A stretch of DNA of 64,000 nt from Bradyrhizobium sp. Its GTDB lineage: Bacteria > Pseudomonadota > Alphaproteobacteria > Rhizobiales > Xanthobacteraceae. The notes below the pieces were generated by a model, which did not search any database, had not been told where the DNA came from, and worked only from the letters and a program-made list of their open reading frames with translations. Shown here piece by piece: positions 9,234-17,920 of the stretch (positions are counted from its first letter, which is position 1; each line of letters starts with the position of its first letter). The stretch is taken from positions 1-64,000 of the forward strand of contig NZ_JAUYAN010000326.1 in NCBI RefSeq assembly GCF_030693485.1. Reading direction: 5' to 3'. Position numbers and translations under genes: made by a program.

Positions 9234-10277
9234 ATGGATGCATTCGACGAGGAACAGCAGGCGTTCAACAGGAGCCCGCTCGACGACGAGAATCTCCTGA
9301 GCGGCCAGTTCTGGGGCGAACTGCGCGTCTTCCTCGCGGTGGCCAAGACCAAATCGTTCAACCGCGCCGCCGAGCTCACCAACACCAGCCAGCCGAGGGT
9401 GAGCCGTCAGGTCAAGCGCCTGCAGGATATAGTTGGCTCTCAGCTTTTCATCGCTACAGCCCGTGGGGTCAAGTTGACCCGAAAAGGAGAAGCGCTTGCC
9501 CAGGCCCTGTGCCGGCTGGACCACACGCTTTATTCGATCACCAGCGATCTGAAGGCAGAAACCAGCGAGGCGGAAGGCACCGTGAGCGTCAGCATCACGG
9601 ACGGGCTGAATGCGCTGTTTGCGGCACCGGCTCTCGATCAGTTCTCAGCGCAATATCCAAAAATCCAACTGCATCTGAAGAACCCGATCAACATCATGAG
9701 CCTACGGGAAAACCAGACCGACATGATGATCGGGATCAGCCCGGCCGAGTCGTCGGACAGTCGGTGTCGCAAGCTCGGGCAGCTTCATTTCATTCCCGTC
9801 GTCGCCAAGGACTACATCCGGAAGCACGGCCTGCCGACGCGCAACAACCTGGAACAGCATGTCTTCCTGCAGTCGGAATACTACCTTGCCAGAACCGGGC
9901 TGTGGGACGGGTGGCAGCAGGCCGTGGCGCGCGGACGCATCGCGCACTATTGCGACAATTCCTTCGCTTACGGCATGCTGGTCAAGGCGGGGCAGGGAAT
10001 TGGAATGCTGGGCAGCTACACGCTGGTGGAGCCGTGCTTCGTGCCGCTGGAAATCGACTTGAGGATTTCGGTTCCTCTTTACCTGATCGTACTCAACGAT
10101 CGCTTGAACGCCCGGCCGGTTCGACTCGTCTTCGACTGGCTGAGCGAGGTCTTCGGTAACAACAATCCCTGGTTCGGCGACGAGTTCAGATTGAACAATC
10201 CGCCGAGTGCGTACGACGCCGGATTCAGGAAGATGTTCAATCTTGAAGGTAATGATGAGACAAATACGTCGCGTTGA
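9234..10277 (+). CDS. LysR-family transcriptional regulator
   Basis: 347 aa. The N-terminal winged helix-turn-helix (about residues 25-85) has the LysR pattern F-L-A-V-A...SFNRAAELTNTSQPRVSRQVKRLQ. It is followed by a periplasmic-binding-protein-like effector domain to about residue 310. The N-terminus carries an extra ~20 polar residues. The ribosome site before ATG 9234 is weak. The 3' end overlaps the convergent 64-aa ORF by 41 bases. LysR proteins often control a divergent neighbour, but here the upstream neighbour is on the same strand, so the target is unclear. Confidence 0.9.
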   Translation: MDAFDEEQQAFNRSPLDDENLLSGQFWGELRVFLAVAKTKSFNRAAELTNTSQPRVSRQVKRLQDIVGSQLFIATARGVKLTRKGEALAQALCRLDHTLYSITSDLKAETSEAEGTVSVSITDGLNALFAAPALDQFSAQYPKIQLHLKNPINIMSLRENQTDMMIGISPAESSDSRCRKLGQLHFIPVVAKDYIRKHGLPTRNNLEQHVFLQSEYYLARTGLWDGWQQAVARGRIAHYCDNSFAYGMLVKAGQGIGMLGSYTLVEPCFVPLEIDLRISVPLYLIVLNDRLNARPVRLVFDWLSEVFGNNNPWFGDEFRLNNPPSAYDAGFRKMFNLEGNDETNTSR

Positions 10278-10431
10278 TCCGTTCTGAGATTTGTAGATAG
10301 GTCCTGCCGGCGTCTTGGAACAGTTCTGACAGTTCCAGGTTCACTCCCGCTTTCTCGTCGAAAAGGAGTTTTTCGAACATCGCTTGGTGGATCGCGACCA
10401 CCTGCTTCATGTAGGTCCGGGAGAAGTCCAC
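10237..10431 (-). CDS. Small helical protein downstream of the GNAT gene
   Basis: 64 aa from a GTG at 10431, or 57 aa from the ATG at 10410. The sequence is coherent and amphipathic with balanced charge, unlike the shadow ORFs around it, and reads as two to three helices. It lies 99 bases after the GNAT gene on the same strand and may share its transcript. The 3' end overlaps lysR. There is no strong ribosome site at either start, which lowers confidence. The function is unknown. Confidence 0.45.
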   Translation of the reverse strand: MDFSRTYMKQVVAIHQAMFEKLLFDEKAGVNLELSELFQDAGRTYLQISERINATYLSHHYLQD

Positions 10432-10530
10432 GGTGATGCTCGCATTTTACGGGTTCTATGAGGGCTGGTCGTAGCGGGCCAGCAACGAAGGGGCGGGCTC
10501 GCCCGATAGCCTCGCAAACATCAAGTCTGT

Positions 10531-11109
10531 CTAGGCAACCGCCTCGTACTCCGACGGGGCATCCCAGAAGCCCTCGGTCCGGAACAGGACGGCCGTGTCC
10601 GTGCTCGCCGAGATTGCGTTGAGTGGAGGAGTGAGTTCTTTGACGAGTTCGAGGTACGGCTCCGGGTGACCGTCGAAGTAGACCGGTGCTTTGCCTTCTG
10701 CATTCTTGAATCCGAGGATGATTCGCCACAGCCGCGCATATTTGGGCTGCGCATGGGTGATGACCTTGTCGTATCCCTTGCGGGCGACGTGGTCGAACAC
10801 GAAATACGCAAATGCTTTCAGGACATGGGTATTGCGATAGGCCTCGCGAAAGGCCGTGCGCTCAAGTTTGGCGAAGTCCTTGAACCATCGAATGCGCAGG
10901 GTGCCGACGGGTTCGTCGCCGGCGTAGACGATCATGTGGGTGGCCTGGTAGTCGTTGCCGTCGAACTCGTGCCGCGCCGGGACGCCGTGCTCTTCCATGA
11001 AGCAGATGGCGCGGATGGCATAGGCATGCATCAACTGCTCGTATGTCGTCACGACCTCCGTGCGGATTTGATTGTGGCTGGGGACGATGGTCCGCACGTT
11101 ATTCTGCAT
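10531..11109 (-). CDS. GNAT-family N-acyltransferase (YjcF/ElaA-like pattern)
   Basis: 192 aa. The order of motifs fits the GNAT fold: F-M-E-E-H-G-V-P with E-F-D-G-N-D (strand 1/helix 2 region), A-x-H-M-I-V-Y, V-G-T-L-R-I-R (motif D/A), K-L-E-R, and HAQPKYARLW-R-I-I-L-G-F near the acyl-CoA end. This pattern resembles the YjcF/ElaA group and, more distantly, acyl-homoserine-lactone synthases; it lacks the full LuxI signature. It probably transfers an acyl group from acyl-CoA to a small molecule or protein. The start ATG follows GGGAG. A 17-bp palindrome abuts the ribosome site, suggesting repression. Confidence 0.75.
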   Translation of the reverse strand: MQNNVRTIVPSHNQIRTEVVTTYEQLMHAYAIRAICFMEEHGVPARHEFDGNDYQATHMIVYAGDEPVGTLRIRWFKDFAKLERTAFREAYRNTHVLKAFAYFVFDHVARKGYDKVITHAQPKYARLWRIILGFKNAEGKAPVYFDGHPEPYLELVKELTPPLNAISASTDTAVLFRTEGFWDAPSEYEAVA

Positions 11110-11122
11110 AATTCAGACTCCC

Positions 11123-11139
11123 TACTACCTGACGTAGTA
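11123..11139. promoter_or_regulatory. Candidate operator TACTAC-N5-GTAGTA before the GNAT gene
   Basis: A perfect 6-bp inverted repeat with a 5-bp spacer sits 14 bases upstream of the GNAT start codon, next to its ribosome site. The geometry fits a dimeric repressor. The XRE protein encoded divergently at 11420 or the nearby LysR protein could bind here; this is inference. Confidence 0.5.
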
Positions 11140-11377
11140 TGAAGTAGAACTATCCGGCCCGCGTTGCGGAAGAGGGCAAAACGTGCCGCCGTTCTACGCC
11201 AGCGTTGAACCGACCGAGCTTCGCTGTCCCGGAGGCCGCGGCGTATCCGGCGATCGAACCATGGGATTTGTCCCGGAATCCACGATGAAACAGGCGCGGC
11301 CCGGAAATTGTCGAGGTTTCAGGCGCGCTGTTCTATCTACAAAACAGCAGAACGTACTGGGGAGTAACATATCTAGA

Positions 11378-11415
11378 ATTGCACTTGGTGAATCATCCTC
11401 CCAAGGTAGTGCAAT
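11378..11415. promoter_or_regulatory. Inverted repeat just upstream of the XRE gene (candidate autoregulatory operator)
   Basis: ATTGCACT at 11378-11385 and AGTGCAAT at 11408-11415 form perfect arms, with inner TTGG/CCAA pairs. The right arm ends 5 bases before the XRE start codon, so a bound protein or an RNA hairpin would block translation or transcription of that gene. Confidence 0.5.
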
Positions 11416-11419
11416 CGTA

Positions 11420-11824
11420 ATGAAGAGAAAAACCCGGCGGCCGAATTCCGCAGATATCCAGATCGGAGAATCGATCCGCGCCCATCGGCTGATCGTGGGC
11501 ATGTCGCAAAGCGACCTCGGTCGCCGGCTCGGCGTCTCGTTCCAGCAGATACAGAAATATGAGAAAGGCATGAACCGGGTCGGCGCCGGGCGGCTTCCTC
11601 AGATAGCCAAGATCTTCGGCATTCCGGTTGGCGCGCTATTCGACGCCAACGCCGTCACCTCCCCCGGCGAGAGTACGCGTCCCGCTCCGGTCAAGCTCAT
11701 CCCTGACCGCAACACGCTTAAACTGTTGACCGCGTTCGGGGGCATCGCGCACGGCAAGATCCGCCACTCCCTCGTCGACCTGGTCGATGCGATCGCAAAG
11801 GCTGCGCCGAAGACGCCCAGATAG
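11420..11824 (+). CDS. XRE-family helix-turn-helix regulator
   Basis: 134 aa from the ATG at 11420; the longer track ORF begins in non-coding sequence. The HTH (about residues 18-72) has the XRE pattern SQSDLGRRLGVSFQQIQKYEKG, followed by G-A-G-R-L and a LFDA-type end. This short form (single HTH plus a C-terminal helix) is common in rhizobia. The remaining C-terminal region holds a helix that could dimerise. It is divergent from the GNAT gene, with a shared 310-bp region that carries two inverted repeats, so mutual regulation is plausible. Confidence 0.85.
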   Translation: MKRKTRRPNSADIQIGESIRAHRLIVGMSQSDLGRRLGVSFQQIQKYEKGMNRVGAGRLPQIAKIFGIPVGALFDANAVTSPGESTRPAPVKLIPDRNTLKLLTAFGGIAHGKIRHSLVDLVDAIAKAAPKTPR

Positions 11825-11897
11825 CGTGCCAGAGAAGGCGCGGGGCGCCGCCCGGCTGGTCCGTTGGCGGGACTTGACCGACTTCTTCCGGGTCCGC

Positions 11898-12347
11898 TCA
11901 GGCCGAAGCCGGCTGTTTTGCCTTGGCCTCGATCTGGCCGATCGCGTCGACCACGGCATCGAAGGTCAGCATGGTCGAGGCGTGGCGCGCCTTGTACTCG
12001 CGCACCGGCTCGAGCAGGGCCATATCGGCCCACTTGCCTTGCGGGGGCCCGCCGTTTTCCTTCAGCATCTTTCGCACGGTCTCGCGCAATTCGCGCAGTT
12101 CGCCCGCGGTCGAGCCCACCACGTGGCGCGCCATGATCGAGGATGAGGCCTGGCCGAGCGCGCAGGCCTTCACGTCATGGGCAAAGTCGGTGACGACAGG
12201 TCCGTCCATCTTGAGGTCGATCTTGACGGTGGAGCCGCACAGCCTGGAATGCGCCGTGGCGCTGGCGTCGGGGTCGGGAAGGCGGCCGATCCGGGGAATA
12301 TTGCCCGCGAGTTCGATGATCCGCTTGTTGTAAATGTCGTTCAGCAT
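11898..12347 (-). CDS. IscU/SufU-like Fe-S cluster scaffold protein
   Basis: 149 aa with the NifU N-terminal/IscU fold pattern: L-Y-N-K-R-I-I-E-L start, C37 in SRLCGST and C62 in VKACALGQASS. The third cluster-ligand cysteine expected near residue 122 is absent; the place reads RHASTML. The family carries nascent 2Fe-2S clusters for transfer to apoproteins, normally with three Cys and an Asp. With two Cys the protein may be a carrier or have another role. No other isc or suf gene is adjacent. It is divergent from folE. Confidence 0.82.
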   Translation of the reverse strand: MLNDIYNKRIIELAGNIPRIGRLPDPDASATAHSRLCGSTVKIDLKMDGPVVTDFAHDVKACALGQASSSIMARHVVGSTAGELRELRETVRKMLKENGGPPQGKWADMALLEPVREYKARHASTMLTFDAVVDAIGQIEAKAKQPASA

Positions 12348-12393
12348 AGATCTAGGCCCCGGCTTCCCGTGCGACGACCGCCCTTGACTACCC

Positions 12394-12422
12394 TTGGCGT
12401 CAGCACGCTGGGGTCTTATATA
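12394..12422 (+). promoter_or_regulatory. Candidate sigma-70 promoter for folE-hisI
   Basis: TTGGCG, a 17-bp spacer and TATATA lie in the 243-bp region between the divergent Fe-S scaffold gene and folE, pointing at folE. The leader to the folE start would be about 160 bases. Confidence 0.45.
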
Positions 12423-12590
12423 TGGACGCAGACGGCGGAAATACAGCCCGGCCGATGCGTCCCCGGTGTCCGAATCGAAACCTGTTCGGCGGCGGTGGTG
12501 CTAATATAGTGGGATTCAGGCGCCCGGCGGCCAACCGCCCCGTCTGCCCGGTGACACTCCGGTCTTGAGGACCGGTCGAACGGAGTTGAC

Positions 12591-13301
12591 ATGGACGCTT
12601 TGATCAAATCGCTCCGCCCAGGCAAGCCTTCCGATATCAAGGCTTCCGACGTGAAAAACCCGGAAGTACGCCCTGCCGAGCTCGATCCTGCCGAATTTCT
12701 CGCCGCGGCCGTCCGCGCGGACCAGCCGCGTCCGTCGCGCGCCGAAGCCGAAGCGGCGGTGCAGACCCTGCTCGGCTATATCGGCGAAAACACCGGCCGC
12801 GAAGGCCTGATCGATACCCCGCGCCGGGTGGTGGAAGCCTATGACGAACTCTATCAAGGCTATCACCAGTGTCCGGCGGAGGTGCTCGACCGCACCTTCG
12901 GCGAAACCGCGGGCTATGACGACTTCGTGCTGATCCGCGACATCGAATTCACCTCGCAATGCGAGCATCACATGATGCCGTTCTATGGCAGGGCGCATAT
13001 CGCCTATACGCCGGTCGAGCGGGTGGTGGGGTTGTCGAAGCTGGCGCGCCTGACCGATATCTTCGCGCGCCGCCTGCAGACCCAGGAGCATCTGACGGCC
13101 CAGATTGCCGCCGCGATCGACGAAGTCCTGAAACCCCGCGGCGTTGCAGTGGTGATCGAAGCGGAGCATACCTGCATGTCGGTGCGCGGCGTCGCCAAGC
13201 ATGGCGCCATGACGTTCACCAGCCGCTATACCGGCATGTTCCGCGACAATCCGGCGGAGCAGGCGCGTTTCATGTCCATGGTGCGAGGGCCGCAGCGCTG
13301 A
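12591..13301 (+). CDS. folE: GTP cyclohydrolase I
   Basis: 236 aa. It converts GTP to 7,8-dihydroneopterin triphosphate, the first step of tetrahydrofolate synthesis, as a cytosolic decamer. The zinc-binding and active-site motifs are intact: [10 protein letters not shown] (first Cys and His ligands), [10 protein letters not shown], and [12 protein letters not shown] (second Cys ligand, then R-G-V). The C-terminal M-T-F-T-S-R-Y-T-G segment is also typical. A ~45-residue polar N-terminal extension precedes the catalytic domain, as in other alphaproteobacteria. hisI follows after 28 bases. Confidence 0.97.
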   Translation: MDALIKSLRPGKPSDIKASDVKNPEVRPAELDPAEFLAAAVRADQPRPSRAEAEAAVQTLLGYIGENTGREGLIDTPRRVVEAYDELYQGYHQCPAEVLDRTFGETAGYDDFVLIRDIEFTSQCEHHMMPFYGRAHIAYTPVERVVGLSKLARLTDIFARRLQTQEHLTAQIAAAIDEVLKPRGVAVVIEAEHTCMSVRGVAKHGAMTFTSRYTGMFRDNPAEQARFMSMVRGPQR

Positions 13302-13329
13302 CCCCGCCAGATCATCGCGAGAGCGGCCC

Positions 13330-13755
13330 GTGTCCACATCCGCAGACAGCAGCGACATCGAGGAAGGGCTGAAGTTTCGGCCCAAATTCGATGCGACAGG
13401 CCTCGTCACCTGCGTCGCCACCGACGCTGGCAGCGGCGAGGTGCTGATGGTCGCGCACATGAACGACGAAGCCCTGCGCAAGACCATCTCAAGCGGCGAA
13501 GCCTGGTACTACAGCCGCTCACGCCAATCGCTGTGGCGAAAGGGCGAAAGCTCCGGTCACACCCAGCGCGTGGTCGAGATGCGGCTGGACTGCGACCAGG
13601 ACGCGATCTGGATCCGGGTCGAGCAGGCAGGGGCGGCCTGCCACACCGGCCGTCGCTCGTGCTTCTACCGCGCGGTCACATCAGACGACGGCGGAGCGCG
13701 ATTGTCGTTTGTGGACGCTGACAGGCTGTTCGATCCGGCCAAGGTCTATCGTTAG
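13330..13755 (+). CDS. hisI: Phosphoribosyl-AMP cyclohydrolase
   Basis: 141 aa from a GTG start. It opens the purine ring of phosphoribosyl-AMP in the third step of histidine synthesis. It is the stand-alone HisI form, without a HisE pyrophosphohydrolase domain. The zinc cysteines are present: C88 in RLDCDQDA, then C104 and C111 in ACHTGRRSCFYR. The SLWRKGESSGH segment of the active site is also intact. It lies 28 bases after folE on the same strand and is likely co-transcribed, although the pathways differ. Confidence 0.96.
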   Translation: MSTSADSSDIEEGLKFRPKFDATGLVTCVATDAGSGEVLMVAHMNDEALRKTISSGEAWYYSRSRQSLWRKGESSGHTQRVVEMRLDCDQDAIWIRVEQAGAACHTGRRSCFYRAVTSDDGGARLSFVDADRLFDPAKVYR

Positions 13756-13927
13756 CTCCCAACAGTCCATTCGACGACATCGAAGATGCCGTCGATGTGA
13801 GCGGTTAGCGGCTTTCCGGTTAACCCGCCATTAACCATAACCGCCGCAGGGTTGTATGAGGCCTGAGCGCCGCCTGTCGTGACGAGAGGTCCGGGCGGTC
13901 GTTTCGCGAGGAGCGGGGCACCTACAG

Positions 13928-15019
13928 ATGGCGGTCGACACGTCAAGCGCCACGGCAACGGCAGGTGTCGAGCCCTCGCGCGCCCGGATTGCCGGCGCGA
14001 TCAGGCAGGCCGCCGATACCACCGGCACCAGCTTCGAATACATGCTCGCCACCGCGAAGATGGAATCCAATTTCAATCCGAAGGCCGCCGCCACCACCTC
14101 GTCGGCGCGCGGGCTTTACCAGTTCATCGACCAGACCTGGCTCGGCACCGTAAAGGAAGCCGGCAGCCAGCTCGGCTACGGCAAATATGCCGACGCCATC
14201 ACCCGAAATCCCTCCGGCGGCTATTCCGTCAGCGATCCCGCGGCCCGCACCGCCATCATGAAGTTGCGCAACGATCCCGAGGCCGCCTCGGCAATGGCGG
14301 CGGTATTTGCCCAGTCCAACAGCTTCAAGCTCACCGGCAAGATCGGCCGCCGCCCGACCGACGGCGAACTCTATATGGCGCATTTCATGGGCGCCAACGG
14401 CGCCGGCAAGCTGATCTCGAACGCCGAAAACAATCCGAACGCCTCCGGCGCGGCGTTGTTTCCCAATGCCGCCGCGGCCAATCGCCCGATCTTCTACGAC
14501 AAGACAGGCCGCGCGCGCAGCGTCTCCGAAGTCTATTCGGTGCTGAACGCGCGCTATGCCAGCGCCGCCAATTCGCAGGCGACGCGCACCGCGATGGCGT
14601 CGGCCGGTGGCGACGCGCCGCGGCGCGTGACGCTGGCCAGCGCCACGCCGGCCACGGCACCGGTGGATAACGCCGCCTATCTCTCCAGTTTTCCGGATTC
14701 CCGCGCCGTGACGCCGGCGACCCTGTCGTTCGCATCGGCGCAGACCCATTCGCAGCCGACCGATCCGATCTTTCGCTCCCTGTTCCAGGCCGGCGAGCGC
14801 GCGCAACCGCTCTCGCCGGCGGTGCAGGAATTGTGGGGCAATTCCTCGTCGCTGACTTCCGTTGCGTCAGCAACGTCGGTCGCGTCAGCAACGTCGGTCG
14901 CGAGCGTGACCGAGATTTCCTCCGCGAGCGCCGCGCAATCTCTATCGGCACGCAAACCGGAAGTCCGGCCGCCCGGTCGGCTCGATCTCTTCAGTGATCG
15001 CCTCGGCACCTTCAGCTAG
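13928..15019 (+). CDS. Lytic transglycosylase (SLT-like) domain protein
   Basis: 363 aa. The lysozyme-like domain (about residues 20-200) shows the catalytic Glu in AKMESNFNP (E46) and the GLYQFIDQTWL segment that follows in SLT enzymes, which cleave peptidoglycan to anhydromuropeptides. No signal peptide is visible; the N-terminus is polar, as in Bradyrhizobium proteins exported by flagellar or other non-Sec systems (inference). The C-terminal third is Ser/Ala-rich with tandem S-V-A-S-A-T repeats and is probably disordered. Confidence 0.8.
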   Translation: MAVDTSSATATAGVEPSRARIAGAIRQAADTTGTSFEYMLATAKMESNFNPKAAATTSSARGLYQFIDQTWLGTVKEAGSQLGYGKYADAITRNPSGGYSVSDPAARTAIMKLRNDPEAASAMAAVFAQSNSFKLTGKIGRRPTDGELYMAHFMGANGAGKLISNAENNPNASGAALFPNAAAANRPIFYDKTGRARSVSEVYSVLNARYASAANSQATRTAMASAGGDAPRRVTLASATPATAPVDNAAYLSSFPDSRAVTPATLSFASAQTHSQPTDPIFRSLFQAGERAQPLSPAVQELWGNSSSLTSVASATSVASATSVASVTEISSASAAQSLSARKPEVRPPGRLDLFSDRLGTFS

Positions 15020-15035
15020 TTTTTCCGTTTCGTGG

Positions 15036-15182
15036 CCCGGGCGCGATGCAGTGCGCGGCGCTGCTTCGCAGATCCGGGACCTATACTTTTCCTTGATCAA
15101 TGGACGCCGGATCTGCAGCGCTCCGCCATGACGCGTCGCAGACGCGCGTGAACGTGCTTATGGCGCTGCGCAGCGTCCGGGT
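15036..15182. repeat. Intergenic repeat-like region with imperfect palindromes
   Basis: Within the 316-bp gap 15020-15335, GC-rich blocks recur in direct and inverted form: CCCGGGCGCGATGCAGTGCG, GCAGATCCGGGACC, GCCGGATCTGCAGCGCTCC and GCGCTGCGCAGCGTCCGGG. This resembles dispersed intergenic elements of Bradyrhizobium and Rhodopseudomonas genomes. No ORF is supported here. Confidence 0.45.
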
Positions 15183-15335
15183 AACGATGCCGCCGCAGCA
15201 GCCGTCGCTCCCTTAACAAAACGTCAATAATACCAGCCGTTTATGGTGAACCCTTTGTTAAGCGGCGTGGTTTATTTTCTCTTGCAGTGGCATCGCGTCA
15301 CGGTGTCGTCAAAGGTTGCGTAGGCCTCCAGGGTC

Positions 15336-16511
15336 ATGATCGTTCGGCAGTTCATCAGTTGGATACGTACCGCTCCGGCAGGCGAGCGGGCAGAGGCAAC
15401 GCGGTCGCTGGCGCGGGCCTGGCTGATTTCGGATTTGTCCGAGGAGGATCGCGCCGCCGCCGAAGGCGCGCTCTTGATGTTGCTCGACGACGCCTCCCCG
15501 CTGGTGCGCCAGGCCATGGCCGAGGTGTTTGCGCGCAGCTCCGAGGCGCCCGCCGGCATCGTGCAGGCGCTGTCGCTCGACCAGCCGTCGGTGGCCCTTC
15601 CGGTGCTGGAACATTCCCCGCTTCTGATCGACGCCGATCTCGTCGACATCATCGCGACCGGCAATTGCGCCATGCAATGCGCGGTCGCCCGCCGCATCAA
15701 TCTGCCGCCCTCGGTTTGCGCCGCGATCGCCGAAGTCGGCTCGGCCGCAGCGGCACTCGAACTGATCGAGAACGCCCATGCCGAGCTTGCGGCGTTCTCC
15801 TGGGACCGCATCGTCGAACGCCACGGCCATCTCGCCGCGATCCGGGAATCGATGCTGGTGCTGGAGGATTTGCCGGCCGCGACGCGGGTGGCCCTCGTCG
15901 CCAAGTTGTCGGACACGCTGGCGCGGTTCGTGGTCGCCCGCAACTGGCTGAGCGCCGACCGGGCAGGGCGGATCGCAAGCGAGGCGCGCGATCGTTCCAC
16001 CGTCAATATCGCGGCGCGTTCGCGCGGCGACGACATGTGCGGCCTGGTGCGGCATCTGCGCGCCACCGGCCAATTGACCGCAGGACTGATCCTGCGCGCG
16101 CTGCTGTCGGGCAATCTCGAACTGTTCGATGCCGCACTGGCGGAATTGTCCGAGCTGCCGCTGGCGCGGGTTTCCGCGCTGCTGCACGACCGCGGTGGCG
16201 CCAGCCTGCAGGCGCTGTTGCGCCGCGCCGGCCTGCCGCCATCGACCTTCGCGGCATTCCAGATGGCGCTCGAAGTCTGCCAGGAGACCGGATTCGTCGA
16301 CAGCATCGGCGGCGCGGCCAGATTGCGGCGCCGCATGGTCGAGCGCGTGCTGACGCATTGCGAAACCGATCCGCAGGCCGCCGAACCGCTGTTGATCCTG
16401 CTGCGCCGCTTCGCGACGGAGTCGGCGCGGGAAGAAGCCCGCATGTTCTGCGATGAACTGGTCGCCGACGAGGCGATCGCGCCGCTGCAGCACGAGCTGA
16501 TCGCGGCGTAG
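15336..16511 (+). CDS. DUF2336 domain-containing protein
   Basis: 391 aa, entirely alpha-helical in character, with HEAT-like repeats: an early LMLLDDASPLVRQAMAEVFA unit, then repeated L-x-x-R-G/D blocks. This matches DUF2336 proteins of alphaproteobacteria. These are cytosolic, often near two-component genes, with no proven activity. The Hpt and receiver genes that follow (opposite strand) fit that context. The start ATG at 15336 overlaps no other gene. Confidence 0.82.
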   Translation: MIVRQFISWIRTAPAGERAEATRSLARAWLISDLSEEDRAAAEGALLMLLDDASPLVRQAMAEVFARSSEAPAGIVQALSLDQPSVALPVLEHSPLLIDADLVDIIATGNCAMQCAVARRINLPPSVCAAIAEVGSAAAALELIENAHAELAAFSWDRIVERHGHLAAIRESMLVLEDLPAATRVALVAKLSDTLARFVVARNWLSADRAGRIASEARDRSTVNIAARSRGDDMCGLVRHLRATGQLTAGLILRALLSGNLELFDAALAELSELPLARVSALLHDRGGASLQALLRRAGLPPSTFAAFQMALEVCQETGFVDSIGGAARLRRRMVERVLTHCETDPQAAEPLLILLRRFATESAREEARMFCDELVADEAIAPLQHELIAA

Positions 16512-16527
16512 TCGCATCCCCGTCGCT

Positions 16528-16648
16528 GTCGTCCCTGCGAACGCAGGGATCCATAGCCACCGTTGTTGATTGTTGCAGAAGATATCTCAACTCCGCGCGT
16601 TAACTGAGAGTGCGCGGCGTATGGGTCCCTGCGTTCGCAGGGACGACG
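16528..16648. repeat. Paired palindromic element (REP-like)
   Basis: Two arms of about 27 bases, each containing the perfect palindrome CCCTGCGAACGCAGGG or its reverse form, stand in inverted orientation 66 bases apart. They lie between the convergent DUF2336 and Hpt genes. This sequence is a familiar dispersed element in Bradyrhizobiaceae; it could also act as a bidirectional terminator. Confidence 0.7.
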
Positions 16649-16669
16649 AGTTGAGAAAGTGCGTTTACC

Positions 16670-17248
16670 TCACTCCGCCGGAACAATGCTCGGGGCCAGC
16701 ACCGCTTCGAGATGTTCGGGGCGGTCGCGATTGGCATGCGTGAGAAATACGTCCGCGATGCCGCGCAGCTGCTTGCTCAATTCGCCGGCGGTGGCGGCGG
16801 TGTCGAGCCTGGTGCGCTCGCGCACGATGGCCTGGATGGCGTTGATGTGATGTGCGATCAGGTTGGACGGCACCTCGTCGAGATCGGGCGCGTGCTCGAT
16901 GATACGGCACAGGCTTTCGGCGGCGGCGCCGGCGGAGGGAAATCCGAACGTGGCGGCGTCGCCCTTGATGTCGTGGGCGGCGCGAAACAGCTCTTCGCGC
17001 GTGACGTCGGTAAAGCCGTCGCGCAGGATGGCGGCGTGGGCGTCCGACAGCCGGTCGGCTTCGATTACCATCCAGCTCTTGAACTCGCCCGACAGGCCGG
17101 CGAGCGCCTTTTCGGCGCGCGCCACCGGATCGTCGAGGTCGCGTTCGGCGACGCGCCGCAGCACGTTTCGCAGGGGATTGGGCTGGGTGATGATGTGGTG
17201 GTCGGCGAAGGTCGAGATCTGCACCGTCGCGGACTTGCTTTTCGCCAT
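16670..17248 (-). CDS. Hpt-domain phosphotransfer protein
   Basis: 192 aa. The helical Hpt domain (about residues 85-170) holds the phospho-accepting His at residue 92 in RAAHDIKGDAATFGFP. Such proteins shuttle phosphate between a hybrid kinase and a receiver. There is no kinase domain and no membrane segment. The receiver gene lies immediately upstream (24 bases) in the same operon, so the two are probably partners in one phosphorelay. The kinase is not in the window. Confidence 0.86.
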   Translation of the reverse strand: MAKSKSATVQISTFADHHIITQPNPLRNVLRRVAERDLDDPVARAEKALAGLSGEFKSWMVIEADRLSDAHAAILRDGFTDVTREELFRAAHDIKGDAATFGFPSAGAAAESLCRIIEHAPDLDEVPSNLIAHHINAIQAIVRERTRLDTAATAGELSKQLRGIADVFLTHANRDRPEHLEAVLAPSIVPAE

Positions 17249-17271
17249 GATGAATTCCTCGGGCTCTCGCG

Positions 17272-17817
17272 CTAGACGGTGGACCGCGCCTTGTCGAGCA
17301 GCGACGGCTGCTGCATCACTTCGACCTCGCCGCCGACGCGGCGCTCGGGGCCGATATAGGCGTTGGCGGTATTGCGGCGGCGGTCCGGGCCGAAATAGGT
17401 CTTGGTCTTGATAAATGGGCGCGGATTGGCGACGACGTTCAGGATGCGCTGGTAGAGGCCCTTGGCCGAGATCGGTTTGGCGAGGAATTCGGTGACGCCG
17501 GCGTCGCGCGCCACGGTGACGCGGCGTTTCTCGGAGTGCCCGGTCAGCATGATGATGGGGGCATAGGGGTTGCCCTTGGATTCCGGCTGCCGGATCATCT
17601 GCGCCAGTTCGAGGCCGTCGAAAATCGGCATCGACCAGTCGGTGATGACGATGTCGGGAACGTAATGGCTGTACATTTCCAGCGCGGTCGCGCCGTCCTC
17701 GGCCTCATAGACTTCGCGGGCGCCGAATGAATGCAGCAGCGTCCGCAGGATGCGGCGCATGTGCGGATTGTCGTCGCAGACGAGAAAGCGCAGCTTGTTG
17801 AAGTCGATGCGGAACAT
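17272..17817 (-). CDS. Response-regulator receiver protein (CheY-like)
   Basis: 181 aa from the ATG at 17817; the track start at 17844 adds nine residues without support. The receiver domain (residues 8-130) has acidic D15/D16, phospho-acceptor D60 in VITDWSMPIFDG and a Lys in FLAKPIS. The C-terminal 50 residues carry two FGPDRRR/IGPERR repeats instead of a DNA-binding domain, a pattern common in rhizobial stand-alone receivers. It is co-transcribed with the Hpt gene. Confidence 0.88.
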   Translation of the reverse strand: MFRIDFNKLRFLVCDDNPHMRRILRTLLHSFGAREVYEAEDGATALEMYSHYVPDIVITDWSMPIFDGLELAQMIRQPESKGNPYAPIIMLTGHSEKRRVTVARDAGVTEFLAKPISAKGLYQRILNVVANPRPFIKTKTYFGPDRRRNTANAYIGPERRVGGEVEVMQQPSLLDKARSTV

Positions 17818-17920
17818 GGCGCGGCCCTGAGGGCAGACCGGCAACGGTATACCCGGCGTTAACCATATCGCGGCGCCGGTTAACGAATGGTTGCGATGCC
17901 CGCCGGTATCTGCCTCGAGC

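Noticed and set aside
10531-11109. LuxI autoinducer synthase
   Set aside because: Only the general acyltransferase fold is shared; the LuxI signature is not present and no LuxR gene is adjacent.
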